A stretch of 64,000 nucleotides of DNA from Cognatundibacterium aquatile. Lineage in GTDB: Bacteria; Pseudomonadota; Gammaproteobacteria; Burkholderiales; Burkholderiaceae_D. The position numbers were made by a program, and so were the translations under genes. This document shows, one piece after another, positions 53,697-62,274 of the stretch (positions within the stretch are counted from its first letter, which is position 1; every line of letters starts with the position of its first letter). The stretch lies in contig NZ_JACOFT010000001.1 in NCBI RefSeq assembly GCF_014699135.1, positions 310,001 to 374,000 on the forward strand, given 5' to 3'. The notes under the pieces were generated by a model. That model was not told the origin of the DNA. It saw only the letters and a program-made list of their open reading frames with translations, and did no database searches.

Positions 53697-53764
53697 TTGA
53701 CCCGCTCATCAATCCAATGCGCTGTCGCATAGATGTGTGCACCGTCAACAGCAACTGCACATAA

Positions 53765-53793
53765 AAAAATCCCGGACGAGTTCCGGGATTTTT
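53765..53793 (+). terminator. Terminator after icmF
   Basis: ATCCCGGA (53769-53776) pairs with TCCGGGAT (53782-53789), extended by A- and T-runs to 53765 and 53793, with a 5-base loop. It lies 69 bp after the icmF stop. The region from here to 54006 has no gene and is AT-rich, marking the edge of the accessory cluster. Confidence 0.85.
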
Positions 53794-54006
53794 ATTTCTG
53801 CAAACGCTGACGGACCTGATCGGGTCAGCGAGGCGGCGATGTGATGTTTTTAGTCATTTGCTTGCAATGTATCTTTAAGCGGTATCACCAAACATAGTCA
53901 GACTGGATGCGAATAATAAGGCTTGACAAAAAATGGTTAATTTTTTAACGCTGAGTTAAGATGCAATCTTGTAAACCTCAATAACTTTAGGACTATTACA
54001 GGCAAT

Positions 54007-54585
54007 ATGCAACGAACAGAGGATTCAACATATAACGTTCCGAGATTTTTGTCGTTCATTGATCTCGCATACCTTTTAGAAGCTGCGAAAGCGGCCGACG
54101 AACATCTCGCTGCAAAGTTGCCAATCGAATCTAACGATGAGTCAAGGCATGTTATCGGCAATTTGAATGCCACAAGACAAAGTTTGATACGAGCCGTTTT
54201 CATCGCATCCTATTCGATAATTGAGCAAAACCTCGATGAATTAGTCCTCATGGAGCGAACACAGAGGAATATAGAAATTTCACCTAGTGACCTCAAAGAC
54301 AAAGGAATTTCCAGATCGCTTACTTACGCGAATAAAGTTCTTGGGAAGAAAATACAAGTAAACTCCCCTCACTGGCAGGATTTAATGTTTTTACAAAGCC
54401 TGAGAAATCACCTGGTTCATTACGGTCCTAATTTTTCAAACACAAAAGAGCACGATGAAAAATTTTTCAAATTCTCTAAATCCAAATATGTAACTCTACG
54501 ACCAATAATCTGCTTCACCATTCTGCAAGTTGAACATATTTTCGATCTATATATGAAGTGCATTAACGATTTCAGTACTCAATGA
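54007..54585 (+). CDS. HEPN-like protein
   Basis: This 192-residue helical protein contains LRNHLVHYGPNF, in which R-N-H-L-V-H is the R-x4-H motif of HEPN ribonucleases (about residues 137-142). Earlier, FIASYSIIEQNLDELVLMER forms the other core helix. The combination resembles RiboL-PSP/MAE_28990-type HEPN proteins, which act in RNA-targeting defence or as toxins. It is AT-richer than its chromosomal neighbours and lies after the icmF terminator. The following gene is 147 bp away, so co-transcription is uncertain. A partner antitoxin is not visible upstream. Confidence 0.6.
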   Translation: MQRTEDSTYNVPRFLSFIDLAYLLEAAKAADEHLAAKLPIESNDESRHVIGNLNATRQSLIRAVFIASYSIIEQNLDELVLMERTQRNIEISPSDLKDKGISRSLTYANKVLGKKIQVNSPHWQDLMFLQSLRNHLVHYGPNFSNTKEHDEKFFKFSKSKYVTLRPIICFTILQVEHIFDLYMKCINDFSTQ

Positions 54586-54732
54586 AAAATAGTCCTAACC
54601 TTTAGGTCAACGTGACGACCCAAAACTGCGCTTTGGCTTCCCTCCACGCCTGCTGTGTTCCGACCATACCTTACCAACGTTAGATGGCGAAAGTCGGTTA
54701 ATCGATTGCTTGAGAAGTAAAAAGGTAAATAC

Positions 54733-55065
54733 ATGAGATCAGATAAGAAAAACTCAGCGATAGCCAAGAAGGCCTCAGCTGCCCCAAGTAGCAAGAAATC
54801 AAGTTCGACCACAAAGTTAGTGGCGGGCAGTGCAATCTCTAAGGGAGGTGCCCCGAAAATGATCTCTCCACAGGAAGCCAGGACTGCCGCAAAGGTACTT
54901 GCGAGCCCAACTTCCGCCAAGTCGGCCAAATCCTTAGCGGCTAGCGTTTTGACCCAGAAGAGTTCTCCTTTCCCAGTGAAAGCCTATCGAGTAACTGGGA
55001 GCAGTCTTACGCAGAAGCAAAGTGCGGCAATCGTTCGCAAGGTCGCGGCTAAGAAAAACACGTAG
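54733..55065 (+). CDS. Small basic Ser/Ala/Lys-rich protein of a two-gene unit
   Basis: This 110-residue protein is strongly basic. About the first 35 residues are disordered (Lys/Ser/Ala-rich). The rest has the helical phrases MISPQEARTAAKVLASPTSA and KSLAASVLTQ, then SLTQKQSAAIVRKVAAKK. I recognise no family name, but the shape is that of a small DNA/RNA- or protein-binding partner. It is separated by 9 bp from the following TIR-like gene, so they are almost certainly co-translated. It may be the inhibitor or activator of that protein. Confidence 0.55.
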   Translation: MRSDKKNSAIAKKASAAPSSKKSSSTTKLVAGSAISKGGAPKMISPQEARTAAKVLASPTSAKSAKSLAASVLTQKSSPFPVKAYRVTGSSLTQKQSAAIVRKVAAKKNT

Positions 55066-55074
55066 GGAGCTCGC

Positions 55075-55713
55075 ATGCCTCGCATAACGTCATCACAGAA
55101 AGATTCTGTCTTCATCAACTGTCCATTCACGGATGAATACAAGAAGCTCTTCCACTGCATCATCTTCTGTGTTTTGGCCTGCGGGTTTCGTCCGAGAAGT
55201 GCGTTAGAAACTGGAGACGCCGGGGACATTCGCCTCGACAAGATAGTTCGACTGATTAAGGAGTCTCACTATAGCATCCACGACTTATCCGCTATCGAGT
55301 TGGACGGCATCAACGGTCTGCCGAGATTTAACATGCCTTTCGAACTTGGTCTCGTTATTGGGTGCAGGAAACTAGCTGGCAGTAAGTACACGAATCGCCC
55401 GATTTTGGTGATGGAGCGCAACGCGTACACGTCACAGAAATGTTTGTCAGATATCGCGGGTCAAGATCTGAAGGTTCATGCAGGATCAGAGAAACGCATT
55501 GCAAACATCGTTCGAACCTGGTTGTTTCAGCAATCCAAACGAACGGGGATTCCAGGACACCTGCGTATCCAGAAGGCTTTCGACAATTTCTATGGCGCAC
55601 TGCCCGATTTATGCGATGGCGCAGGAATAGATGACAACGAAATTAGCTACCCAGATTTTGTATATCTGGCGCAGCAGTGGCTAATAGAGCAGAACGCTGC
55701 GAGCGTGATTTAA
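55075..55713 (+). CDS. Rossmann/TIR-like protein, possible nucleotide hydrolase
   Basis: This 212-residue protein begins with VFINCPFTDEYKKLFHCIIF, then a Gly/Arg block (ACGFRPRSALETGDAGDIRL), then YSIHDLSAIELD and LPRFNMPFELGLVIG. The alternation of short strands and helices, with a glutamate in PFELG, resembles TIR and nucleoside 2-deoxyribosyltransferase folds, which split NAD or nucleosides. LSDIAGQDLKVHAG follows. No membrane segment is seen. It is coupled to the small basic gene 9 bp upstream. I infer a defence or toxin role; the family has no name I can give. Confidence 0.55.
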   Translation: MPRITSSQKDSVFINCPFTDEYKKLFHCIIFCVLACGFRPRSALETGDAGDIRLDKIVRLIKESHYSIHDLSAIELDGINGLPRFNMPFELGLVIGCRKLAGSKYTNRPILVMERNAYTSQKCLSDIAGQDLKVHAGSEKRIANIVRTWLFQQSKRTGIPGHLRIQKAFDNFYGALPDLCDGAGIDDNEISYPDFVYLAQQWLIEQNAASVI

Positions 55714-55892
55714 TCCTTCCATCATGCGCACTATTGGCTAAATGCGAAGAACTCAACAGAGAAATGCCTGGAAATTGCGTTGCGCATGGCGTACCGTGTA
55801 TGGCTTGATCCCGCTGATAAAAGATGGCACTGTGGCAAACGCCAAGGGGAAATAATGCTGGCATTATCTGGACATTCAACAGGATGAAAGTA

Positions 55893-56465
55893 ATGGAAAA
55901 ACAATCTGCATCCCGCGCTGGTGCTGCTATCGGTGCCATGATTTTTTCGGTCTTCGGCTCAGGCTGGTTGTTTTTCTGGGCTGCCAGAAGTTTTGCACCG
56001 GCTGCTTTGATGTGTGCTTTGATTAGTGGCTTGGGGCTGGCTTTGTTTTTCGCGGCTTTCCGGCAGTACCGGCGCAATCGTGAGGCGCATGCGGCCGCTG
56101 CTGAGTCGCCTGAAAATAAAAAAGAGCAGCGCATTTTTAACATCGTCAATATTGTTCAGGGCGTTGCCATTTTTTTGTCCGCGAATATTGCGAAGAATAT
56201 CGGGCACCCTGAATGGTTTGTGCCTGCCTTTATTTTTATTGTCGGTGCGCATTTCATCCCGCTGGCCAAAGTGTTTCACAGCAGGCGACATACGGTGATC
56301 GGTGTTGCGATGATGGTTTGGGCATTGGCGTATCCGCAGCTTGCACAGAGTGGCGCTGCTGATCCGGTCGGTTGTCTGGGCGCGGGTCTGATTCTTTGGG
56401 CTAGCGCTCTTTCTGCGCTGTTATTCCATTCTTCTGCGCAGCCTGATGCAGTGCCCGAACAGTAA
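55893..56465 (+). CDS. Small integral membrane protein
   Basis: This 190-residue protein has several hydrophobic helices (about 10-30, 32-52, 100-120, 125-145 and 152-172), and I recognise no family. Two near starts compete: ATG at 55893 and an in-frame ATG at 55884. A charged loop at about 60-85 lies between the first and later helices. It follows the accessory cluster and may mark the return to chromosomal sequence. Confidence 0.55.
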   Translation: MEKQSASRAGAAIGAMIFSVFGSGWLFFWAARSFAPAALMCALISGLGLALFFAAFRQYRRNREAHAAAAESPENKKEQRIFNIVNIVQGVAIFLSANIAKNIGHPEWFVPAFIFIVGAHFIPLAKVFHSRRHTVIGVAMMVWALAYPQLAQSGAADPVGCLGAGLILWASALSALLFHSSAQPDAVPEQ

Positions 56466-56529
56466 GATCCAGTAATGTACGTAAGGCATGCTGGCTGCTG
56501 GTCATGGATTGATTCCGGGAGTATCTGAT

Positions 56530-56748
56530 ATGACAGATGATGGGCGCTGGCCTTTATCACGGTTTTTGCTTGTTGGTGTGACTATTGCTATTGCAGCGTG
56601 TCTGCCGCTTCAGTTGTATATTATTTTCGGGCCATCTGACGGAAACCCTATTGGTCTGGGGTTGCTGGCGGCCATGGGAATTTTCCTGGGGCTGACCGTG
56701 TTTGTCACTGGTCTGATTAAACGCTTGATCCGTTATTTTATGGAATGA
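56530..56748 (+). CDS. Small two-helix membrane protein
   Basis: This 72-residue protein has two membrane helices (about 8-30 and 41-62) and a basic C-terminus (LIKRLIRYFME). The start at 56530 (MTDDGRWP) begins the coherent part; an in-frame codon at 56488 would add 14 unrelated residues. It follows the preceding membrane gene by 64 bp on the same strand. The function is unknown. Confidence 0.45.
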   Translation: MTDDGRWPLSRFLLVGVTIAIAACLPLQLYIIFGPSDGNPIGLGLLAAMGIFLGLTVFVTGLIKRLIRYFME

Positions 56749-57082
56749 CGGATACTTTGGTAGTTTCAATAAACCGTAAGGAGACCATTGCTCGTCTCAG
56801 CGCTTACTCGTCAGTGAACGCCTACTGGTGCTATACGCGGTCAGCAATGGCCAGGGCGAACCCTGATGTTTGAACTGCTTTATAATCTAACCCCTCATCA
56901 CTCAACACTGGGTCAGCGTTCGCCGCATCAGCTACAGATAGCTGGATAAGAAGGCGGCATCATGAAAATCCGGTAGCACTGTACTGATCAACTACATACC
57001 GACGGCAGTCAGCACTGCCAGCCGCCAGCTGTGAGTCGCCACGAGTTACAAGATTCCCCAACTTCATCTTCAAATAAGCATC
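56749..57082. other. Gap before pstS
   Basis: This 334-bp stretch has no supported gene. I looked for a PhoB box (CTGTCAT repeats) and saw none. Confidence 0.4.
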
Positions 57083-58126
57083 ATGTTCAAATTGTTATCG
57101 CTTTGCCTCATTTTATCTGTCCACCTATCAGCCTTAGCCGAAAATGCCATTAGCGGTGCCGGGTCTTCAGCAGCCGCGCCTTTATATGCGAAATGGGCCG
57201 ATGCGTATAACAAAAAAATGAAAATTGGATTGGCCTATCAGGCGGTTGGTTCTTCTGCTGGTATTAAGCAAATCAAAGCGAAGACCGTTGATTTTGCTGG
57301 CAGCGATGTGGCGATGAGTGTTGCAGATTTAAAACGTGATGATCTGATACAGTTTCCATCTGCGATTTCCGGTGTTGTACCGGTGGTGAATCTACCTGGT
57401 ATTCCGACCGGAAAATTGAAGTTGACCGGTGATTTACTGGCCGACATTTTTGCACGCAAAATATCGCAATGGAACGATCCTGCTATCGTTGCGTTGAACC
57501 CTGATTTAAAACTTCCCAAGAAAATCATCGAGGTAATCGTGCGTCAGGAAGGTTCCGGCACCACCTATAACTTCACTGATTACCTGTCCAAAGTGAATGC
57601 CGAATGGCAAAGTAAATACGGCAAAGATTTTACGATCAAATGGCATGCCGAGCTGATTCAGGTTAAGGGTAGCAGCGGTGTTTCTGCAGCGGTAAAAAGT
57701 ACTCCGTATGCCATTAGTTTTATTGATTACAACTACGTCCTTCAGGATAATCTGAGCTACGCGATTCTGAAAAATCGCGACGGTAAATTTGTCTCGCCTT
57801 CCGCTGAAGCGTTTGCCGCCAGTATGAATAACAGCGGCTGGAAATCCAATGGGCGATTTGAGGAAATGCTGACCGATAAACCGGGTTTGAATAGCTGGCC
57901 TATCTCTATGGGCACCTTCGTGATTCTTCAGAAGACTGCCACCAATGTAGAAAAATCGATTGCGGCATTAAAGTTTTTTACCTGGAGTTTCATGAACGGT
58001 GATCATTTGGTGCGTACCGTCGATATGGTTCGTTTACCGGATAGTATTCAAGCCAGAATTTTCAAAGAAATGACCACGGTGACCGATGCCAAAGGCAAGC
58101 CGTTGCAATGGATGAATTTTCCCTGA
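57083..58126 (+). CDS. pstS: PstS-type phosphate-binding protein
   Basis: This 347-residue periplasmic protein has a signal peptide (about 1-19, ending ALA). ISGAGSSAAAPLYAKWADAY and AVGSSAGIKQI form the phosphate-binding loops typical of PstS, with IVRQEGSGTTYNFTDYL and VKGSSGVSAAVKS further on. It captures phosphate for an ABC importer. The pstCAB genes are not next to it in the window, so it may serve a distant transporter or have another binding role. Confidence 0.88.
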   Translation: MFKLLSLCLILSVHLSALAENAISGAGSSAAAPLYAKWADAYNKKMKIGLAYQAVGSSAGIKQIKAKTVDFAGSDVAMSVADLKRDDLIQFPSAISGVVPVVNLPGIPTGKLKLTGDLLADIFARKISQWNDPAIVALNPDLKLPKKIIEVIVRQEGSGTTYNFTDYLSKVNAEWQSKYGKDFTIKWHAELIQVKGSSGVSAAVKSTPYAISFIDYNYVLQDNLSYAILKNRDGKFVSPSAEAFAASMNNSGWKSNGRFEEMLTDKPGLNSWPISMGTFVILQKTATNVEKSIAALKFFTWSFMNGDHLVRTVDMVRLPDSIQARIFKEMTTVTDAKGKPLQWMNFP

Positions 58127-58141
58127 TTCAACGAACTTGAT

Positions 58142-58261
58142 GCTGCCGACGTGAAAGTAACCGAGCGGCTGATACGGAGAAAGGATGCAACGGGACCGAT
58201 CTTGTTTGTGTATTTCCACGATCCCGATCAAAATCTGATCGAAGTCTCGAACTATTTTTGA
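58142..58261 (+). pseudogene. C-terminal remnant of a VOC/glyoxalase-family protein
   Basis: The frame ending at 58261 reads ATGPILFVYFHDPDQNLIEV and then SNYF before the stop. It matches the end of glyoxalase/bleomycin-resistance (VOC) proteins, where RDPDGNLIEVSNY is typical. No start or N-terminal half exists upstream, since pstS ends at 58126. It is a relic of a deleted gene. Confidence 0.75.
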
Positions 58262-58513
58262 GAACTGCCATCTGAACTGATATTGGAATGGATGTTTTCG
58301 TTTATCAGGAGTACAAAGTACAAGAAGCGTGCTTGTGTCAGGCTGGTGAGGCAATTGGCGAGTGTTGCTTTGGTTTTTTTATGGCAAGCTATTACGCAAT
58401 CGGGCGCCGTAAATACCAACTGCCAAGATGGGAAGAAATTGGTGTCACCTCAGGAAACTGATCAGCACACACTAGCACACGTCAGATCGTTTTTATCAAT
58501 CTCAGGAGTCTTT

Positions 58514-58933
58514 ATGAAATTCATTACTGTTGCCGCTTTTGCTGTCGGCATGTTGTCCTTGTCGTCGGTGTATGCGCAGAAGACCGATAGCGTTGCTCTG
58601 GCTCAGACAGCAGCAACGCAGTGGCTTGAGTTGGTCGATGGCGGTGATTACGCCGCGAGTTGGGATCAGGCAGGGAGCGTGTTTAAGGGCATGGTCGAGA
58701 AATCGAAGTGGCTTGATGCGATACAAGGTATCCGTAGCCCTTTGGGGGCGGCGAAATTTCGCAAAGTCAAATCGGCTGATTACAAAAAAAATATTCAAGG
58801 TGCACCAGAGGGCGAGTATGTGACCGTGCAATTTGAAACCACATTCGAGAATAAGAATGGGGCCATTGAGGTTGTGACGCCGATGAAAGACAAAGACGGC
58901 ACCTGGCGCGTTACTGGCTATTTCGTTCACTAA
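58514..58933 (+). CDS. DUF4019 family exported protein
   Basis: This 139-residue protein has a signal peptide (about 1-21, ending VYA), then the DUF4019 domain: AATQWLELVDGGDYAASWDQ, LGAAKFRKVKSADY and YVTVQFETTFENK, ending in GTWRVTGYF. The family has a cystatin/NTF2-like shape and unknown function. The ATG at 58514 begins the signal peptide; an in-frame upstream start at 58283 would bury it. Confidence 0.85.
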   Translation: MKFITVAAFAVGMLSLSSVYAQKTDSVALAQTAATQWLELVDGGDYAASWDQAGSVFKGMVEKSKWLDAIQGIRSPLGAAKFRKVKSADYKKNIQGAPEGEYVTVQFETTFENKNGAIEVVTPMKDKDGTWRVTGYFVH

Positions 58934-59072
58934 GCTTCATTGATAACGCGACAGTCGTGAACCAGTCAGGCGCTGTCTGATGTATTCATTTTCCGTGTAC
59001 GGCAAAAGAGTGCTGTTTGTGCCGTAAAAAATCGTTTGCTGTTTGTCGGCATTTACCTGAAAGTCTGCCGCT

Positions 59073-60377
59073 GTGTCTGAAACCACGCCACACTACATCG
59101 TCATCACTGTGGGCACCAACGGTGATCTGCATCCGATGATGCGCATTGCGCAAACCTTGCAATCGCTTGGGCGGCAGGTGACCTTCGTCAGCCATTCTTA
59201 TTATGAGAACATGGTGCGGGATGCGGGGCTGGCGTTTATCGGCGTTGGCACAGATGAGGAATTTCTGCGTATTCTCCGTAATCCGGACATCTGGAATCCG
59301 CGCAAAGGTCTTGCGGCATTGATGGCGAATTATGGCGAAGGTTTGCAACAGACTATCGCCAGCATACGATCGATTTCCACCAACGCACCGAAAATGGTGA
59401 TCGCTCATCCATTCGCAGTTCCCGGCGCCATCATCGCCCGTGAGTTGGGTTTGGTGACGTCAGTGGCTGCTGCTTATCTGGCGCCGTCGAATTTGCGGAC
59501 TTGCCACGACCCGCTGCATATCGGTGATGTCTCTGTGCCACGCTGGGTTCCGATGAGCTGGCGACGTGCGCTCTGGCATCTGGTTGAAAAGAAATGGGTA
59601 GACCCGGTTGCATTGGGTCACATCAATGCGGTGCGTCTGCCTTTGGGTTTGCCAGCAGTTGATTCTTTTCTGACGCATATCAGTCAGACGCCGGATCTGG
59701 CGGTAACGCTTTTTCCGTCGTGGTTTGCGCCAACGATGCCTGATTGGCCGCGTCCCTTGCTTGACGGCGATTTCCAATTATTTGAAAGCAGCAAACAAGA
59801 TGCTTTGTCGTCGGATTTATCGGCCTTTCTCGCTGCAGGTGAAAAACCGGTAGTGTTCACACCGGGCACGGGCAATCTCCATGCGGTGAATTTTTTCAAA
59901 CATGCACTGGCGGCGACACAAAGCGCTGGTCGGCGTGCGATTTTTCTGACGCGCGAGCAGGCACAAATACCATCGAAGCTGCCTGCCTCTGTCATCTGGC
60001 AGCCGTATGTGCCGCTGAAGGCGTTGTTGCCGCATGTCGCCGCACTTGTACATCATGGCGGCATTGGCACTACCGCTGAAGCGCTGCGCGCAGGTATCCC
60101 GCAACTCGTTGTTCCGTTTGCCTGGGATCAGTTTGATAACGGTGCCCGCATTGCCGCGATCGGCGTTGGTCAGGTGATTCCTGCGAAACACTTACGACCT
60201 CGCCGCTTGGCGCATAGCCTGCAACATCTATGCACTTCTGACACCGTGCGGGCGCAGTGCGCCACCGTTGCCTCACGTTTCACCCCGGCATTTGATGCCT
60301 TCGCTTTTTGCAAAGAAATTGAACGCCAGTTACTTGCTATCGGTAACGGTGTTCGTTCTCTGAAAAAGAATGACTAA
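59073..60377 (+). CDS. Glycosyltransferase of the UGT/MGT type (GT1)
   Basis: This 434-residue enzyme with two Rossmann domains starts with GTG. VITVGTNGDLHPMMRIAQTL at the N-terminus and VHHGGIGTTAEALRAGIPQL with PFAWDQFDNG near the C-terminus are the hallmarks of GT1 enzymes that use UDP- or dTDP-sugars. Acceptors include sterols, antibiotics and lipids; here the acceptor is unknown. It is not grouped with other polysaccharide genes. Confidence 0.88.
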   Translation: MSETTPHYIVITVGTNGDLHPMMRIAQTLQSLGRQVTFVSHSYYENMVRDAGLAFIGVGTDEEFLRILRNPDIWNPRKGLAALMANYGEGLQQTIASIRSISTNAPKMVIAHPFAVPGAIIARELGLVTSVAAAYLAPSNLRTCHDPLHIGDVSVPRWVPMSWRRALWHLVEKKWVDPVALGHINAVRLPLGLPAVDSFLTHISQTPDLAVTLFPSWFAPTMPDWPRPLLDGDFQLFESSKQDALSSDLSAFLAAGEKPVVFTPGTGNLHAVNFFKHALAATQSAGRRAIFLTREQAQIPSKLPASVIWQPYVPLKALLPHVAALVHHGGIGTTAEALRAGIPQLVVPFAWDQFDNGARIAAIGVGQVIPAKHLRPRRLAHSLQHLCTSDTVRAQCATVASRFTPAFDAFAFCKEIERQLLAIGNGVRSLKKND

Positions 60378-60687
60378 CATTTTTCGTCGTGAATTAAAAA
60401 AAGTGGCCTGTAGCTTAAAAAATGTAATATTAATTTTTTTATATTTTAGTGAGGCAATTTTGAAGTTGTTCGATCCCATCGTCGGCGTGACGCCTATTTC
60501 TGTATGCGACGAAATTTCATTTTTTTCTTTTAAAATCCTTACTCAGAATTAACTGGGAATGCATTCTTTGTAAATGATCTGAATCGACAAGATCATGGCG
60601 GACGTGGGGAAATGACAAAGAGTTGTCTTGATTAATTGACTTTTTACTGTGTCCGACAAACGATATTTTAGTCATTGGAAGAATCAC
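60378..60687. other. AT-rich gap
   Basis: This 310-bp stretch after the glycosyltransferase is AT-rich, with poly-A and poly-T stretches. It holds no supported gene and probably the promoter of the lipoprotein gene at 60688. Confidence 0.4.
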
Positions 60688-61128
60688 ATGAGCAGACATT
60701 TTCATACAGGGTTACTGCCGTTAGTAGTTGTCGCAGTGACTAATTTGGCCGCTTGCGTTTCTGCTCCACTTTCTTTTATCCAGGGAACGCCGCAAACTCT
60801 GACAGATTTTACGCTTTACCCCGTGCGCATCGTTTCAGTTGATGGCAGTATTCAGTTCGCTGGCCCCAGCAAGCCGATTCAGATATCTCCGGGATCACGC
60901 TCTATCGTGTTCGAGGCTGCACCAGGTTCTGGTGCGAGAAACGGTGTACAGAAGTCGTTTGCATTGAAGGTTGAGCCATGTACTCGCTACTTCCTCGCGG
61001 CCAGACGACAATTAGCTATGGATGCTGATTGGTCGCTCGTCGTGGATAAGACTGAGGCAGTACCAGGCTGCAATATCGAGGACGAGTTACTAAAAGCGGC
61101 AGTTGCTGCGAACAGCCAGAACAATTGA
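60688..61128 (+). CDS. Putative lipoprotein
   Basis: This 146-residue protein has a lipoprotein signal with lipobox LAAC (cysteine at about 23). The rest looks like a small beta-rich domain: FTLYPVRIVSVDGSIQFAG and SPGSRSIVFEAAPGSG, with cysteines EPCTRY and VPGCNI that may form a disulfide. I recognise no family with certainty. The next gene, a membrane protein, starts 48 bp downstream. Confidence 0.6.
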   Translation: MSRHFHTGLLPLVVVAVTNLAACVSAPLSFIQGTPQTLTDFTLYPVRIVSVDGSIQFAGPSKPIQISPGSRSIVFEAAPGSGARNGVQKSFALKVEPCTRYFLAARRQLAMDADWSLVVDKTEAVPGCNIEDELLKAAVAANSQNN

Positions 61129-61176
61129 GCGGCTTGGGTTTTTACATATGTAAAGTAAAAAAGGAAGGAAGCAGAT

Positions 61177-61557
61177 ATGGAAAACATCATGATGTTGGCG
61201 ACAGCGCTGGGTATCGTTGGTGGTGGCTTGTGTGCTTATATGGCCTGCAAGTCACTCGTTCTTGTTTGGCCTCAGTTATTCTCTCCACCCCATTTTGTAA
61301 TGGCGGGGGCAGTCATAGGAGCATTGATAATTTTATTACCATCAGCTTTTTTTGCATTGGTGGTCGGCGGCAATCTTGGCGGTGCCTTGGGCGATATCGC
61401 GGGATCGGCTGTGGGATGGGGGACAGGTATTGTTCCTGTTGGCTTAGCGCTTGGGATTGCCGCAGCCTTCAGTGGCAGTTTGATTGCCGGAAGTCTGATC
61501 GGAGGCCTTTTGGGTAAGGCGTTCGCTTCCGTGCTTTCTTATTCAATGTTGCGCTGA
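61177..61557 (+). CDS. Small Gly/Ala-rich membrane protein
   Basis: This 126-residue protein is almost wholly hydrophobic, with about four membrane helices rich in Gly and Ala (LGIVGGGLCAYMA, FVMAGAVIGALIILL, GLALGIAAAF and SLIAGSLIGGLLG). AAGGAAGGAAG precedes the ATG. The glycine-zipper-like patterning suggests membrane oligomerisation. The function is unknown; it is probably co-transcribed with the lipoprotein gene. Confidence 0.6.
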   Translation: MENIMMLATALGIVGGGLCAYMACKSLVLVWPQLFSPPHFVMAGAVIGALIILLPSAFFALVVGGNLGGALGDIAGSAVGWGTGIVPVGLALGIAAAFSGSLIAGSLIGGLLGKAFASVLSYSMLR

Positions 61558-61683
61558 ACATTGATATACCGACGCATTTTACTGCCGCATAGGTTGTAGT
61601 AAATGCATGAAAAAACACCATGCGCTCATATTTTCATTCTGATAATAGTTATAATTTAATACTTTAGACTAATCAGAATTCAT

Positions 61684-62193
61684 ATGAGCCACAATTCCAG
61701 ACACGCAATCTTTGCGCTGTTGCCTATGCTACTGGCCTCTTCTCTTGGATTGGCGCAGGAAGTGAAACCTCAATACTCTATTAAAGATGAGGTGCGTACA
61801 GGTTCTAATATCCGGCGTGACCAGGTCACTGGTTCTAAGATCGCGATGAATTTGCCGTTTGAGAAGCTAGCCGCAGCCGACAGAGCACAACTGAATTCTT
61901 TGTATGAGCATATTGCAGAGGGTGATGAACCTCCGTTCCCGCTGAAAGGCCTGCAGATTATCTATGATCCGTTGCGGGAAGTAAATAATAAGTTGTATGA
62001 CCGGGGACAACTTAGCATGTTCGCGACCGTGGATGCCGAGGGAGCGGTTCAAGAAGTTAAGCTTTTGCAGTCGCCTAGCCCGGAAATGACCAGATTCGCG
62101 GCAAATCTCTTGTACCTGATACGTTTTAAACCAGCAAAATGCGGAGGGAAAGCCTGTGTCATGGATTTTCCTGTCCGGTTGTCGTTTGAGTGA
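61684..62193 (+). CDS. Exported TonB-C-like protein
   Basis: This 169-residue protein has a signal peptide (about 1-24, ending GLA). Its C-terminal part, LSMFATVDAEGAVQEVKLLQ, SPSPEMTRFAANLLYLIRF and then KPAKCGGKACVMDFPV, follows the TonB C-terminal pattern with an added cysteine pair. It lacks a TonB-type membrane anchor and so would act free in the periplasm. Partner unknown. Confidence 0.6.
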   Translation: MSHNSRHAIFALLPMLLASSLGLAQEVKPQYSIKDEVRTGSNIRRDQVTGSKIAMNLPFEKLAAADRAQLNSLYEHIAEGDEPPFPLKGLQIIYDPLREVNNKLYDRGQLSMFATVDAEGAVQEVKLLQSPSPEMTRFAANLLYLIRFKPAKCGGKACVMDFPVRLSFE

Positions 62194-62274
62194 TGTGCTC
62201 TCGATTGCTATCAGCTCAGAAACAATAAGCAAGCAACCATGCAGGTGGAAAACATAAAATCTGTCTATCCAACA

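Noticed and set aside
56749-57082. PhoB box before pstS
   Set aside because: No CTGTCAT-type direct repeat could be found.
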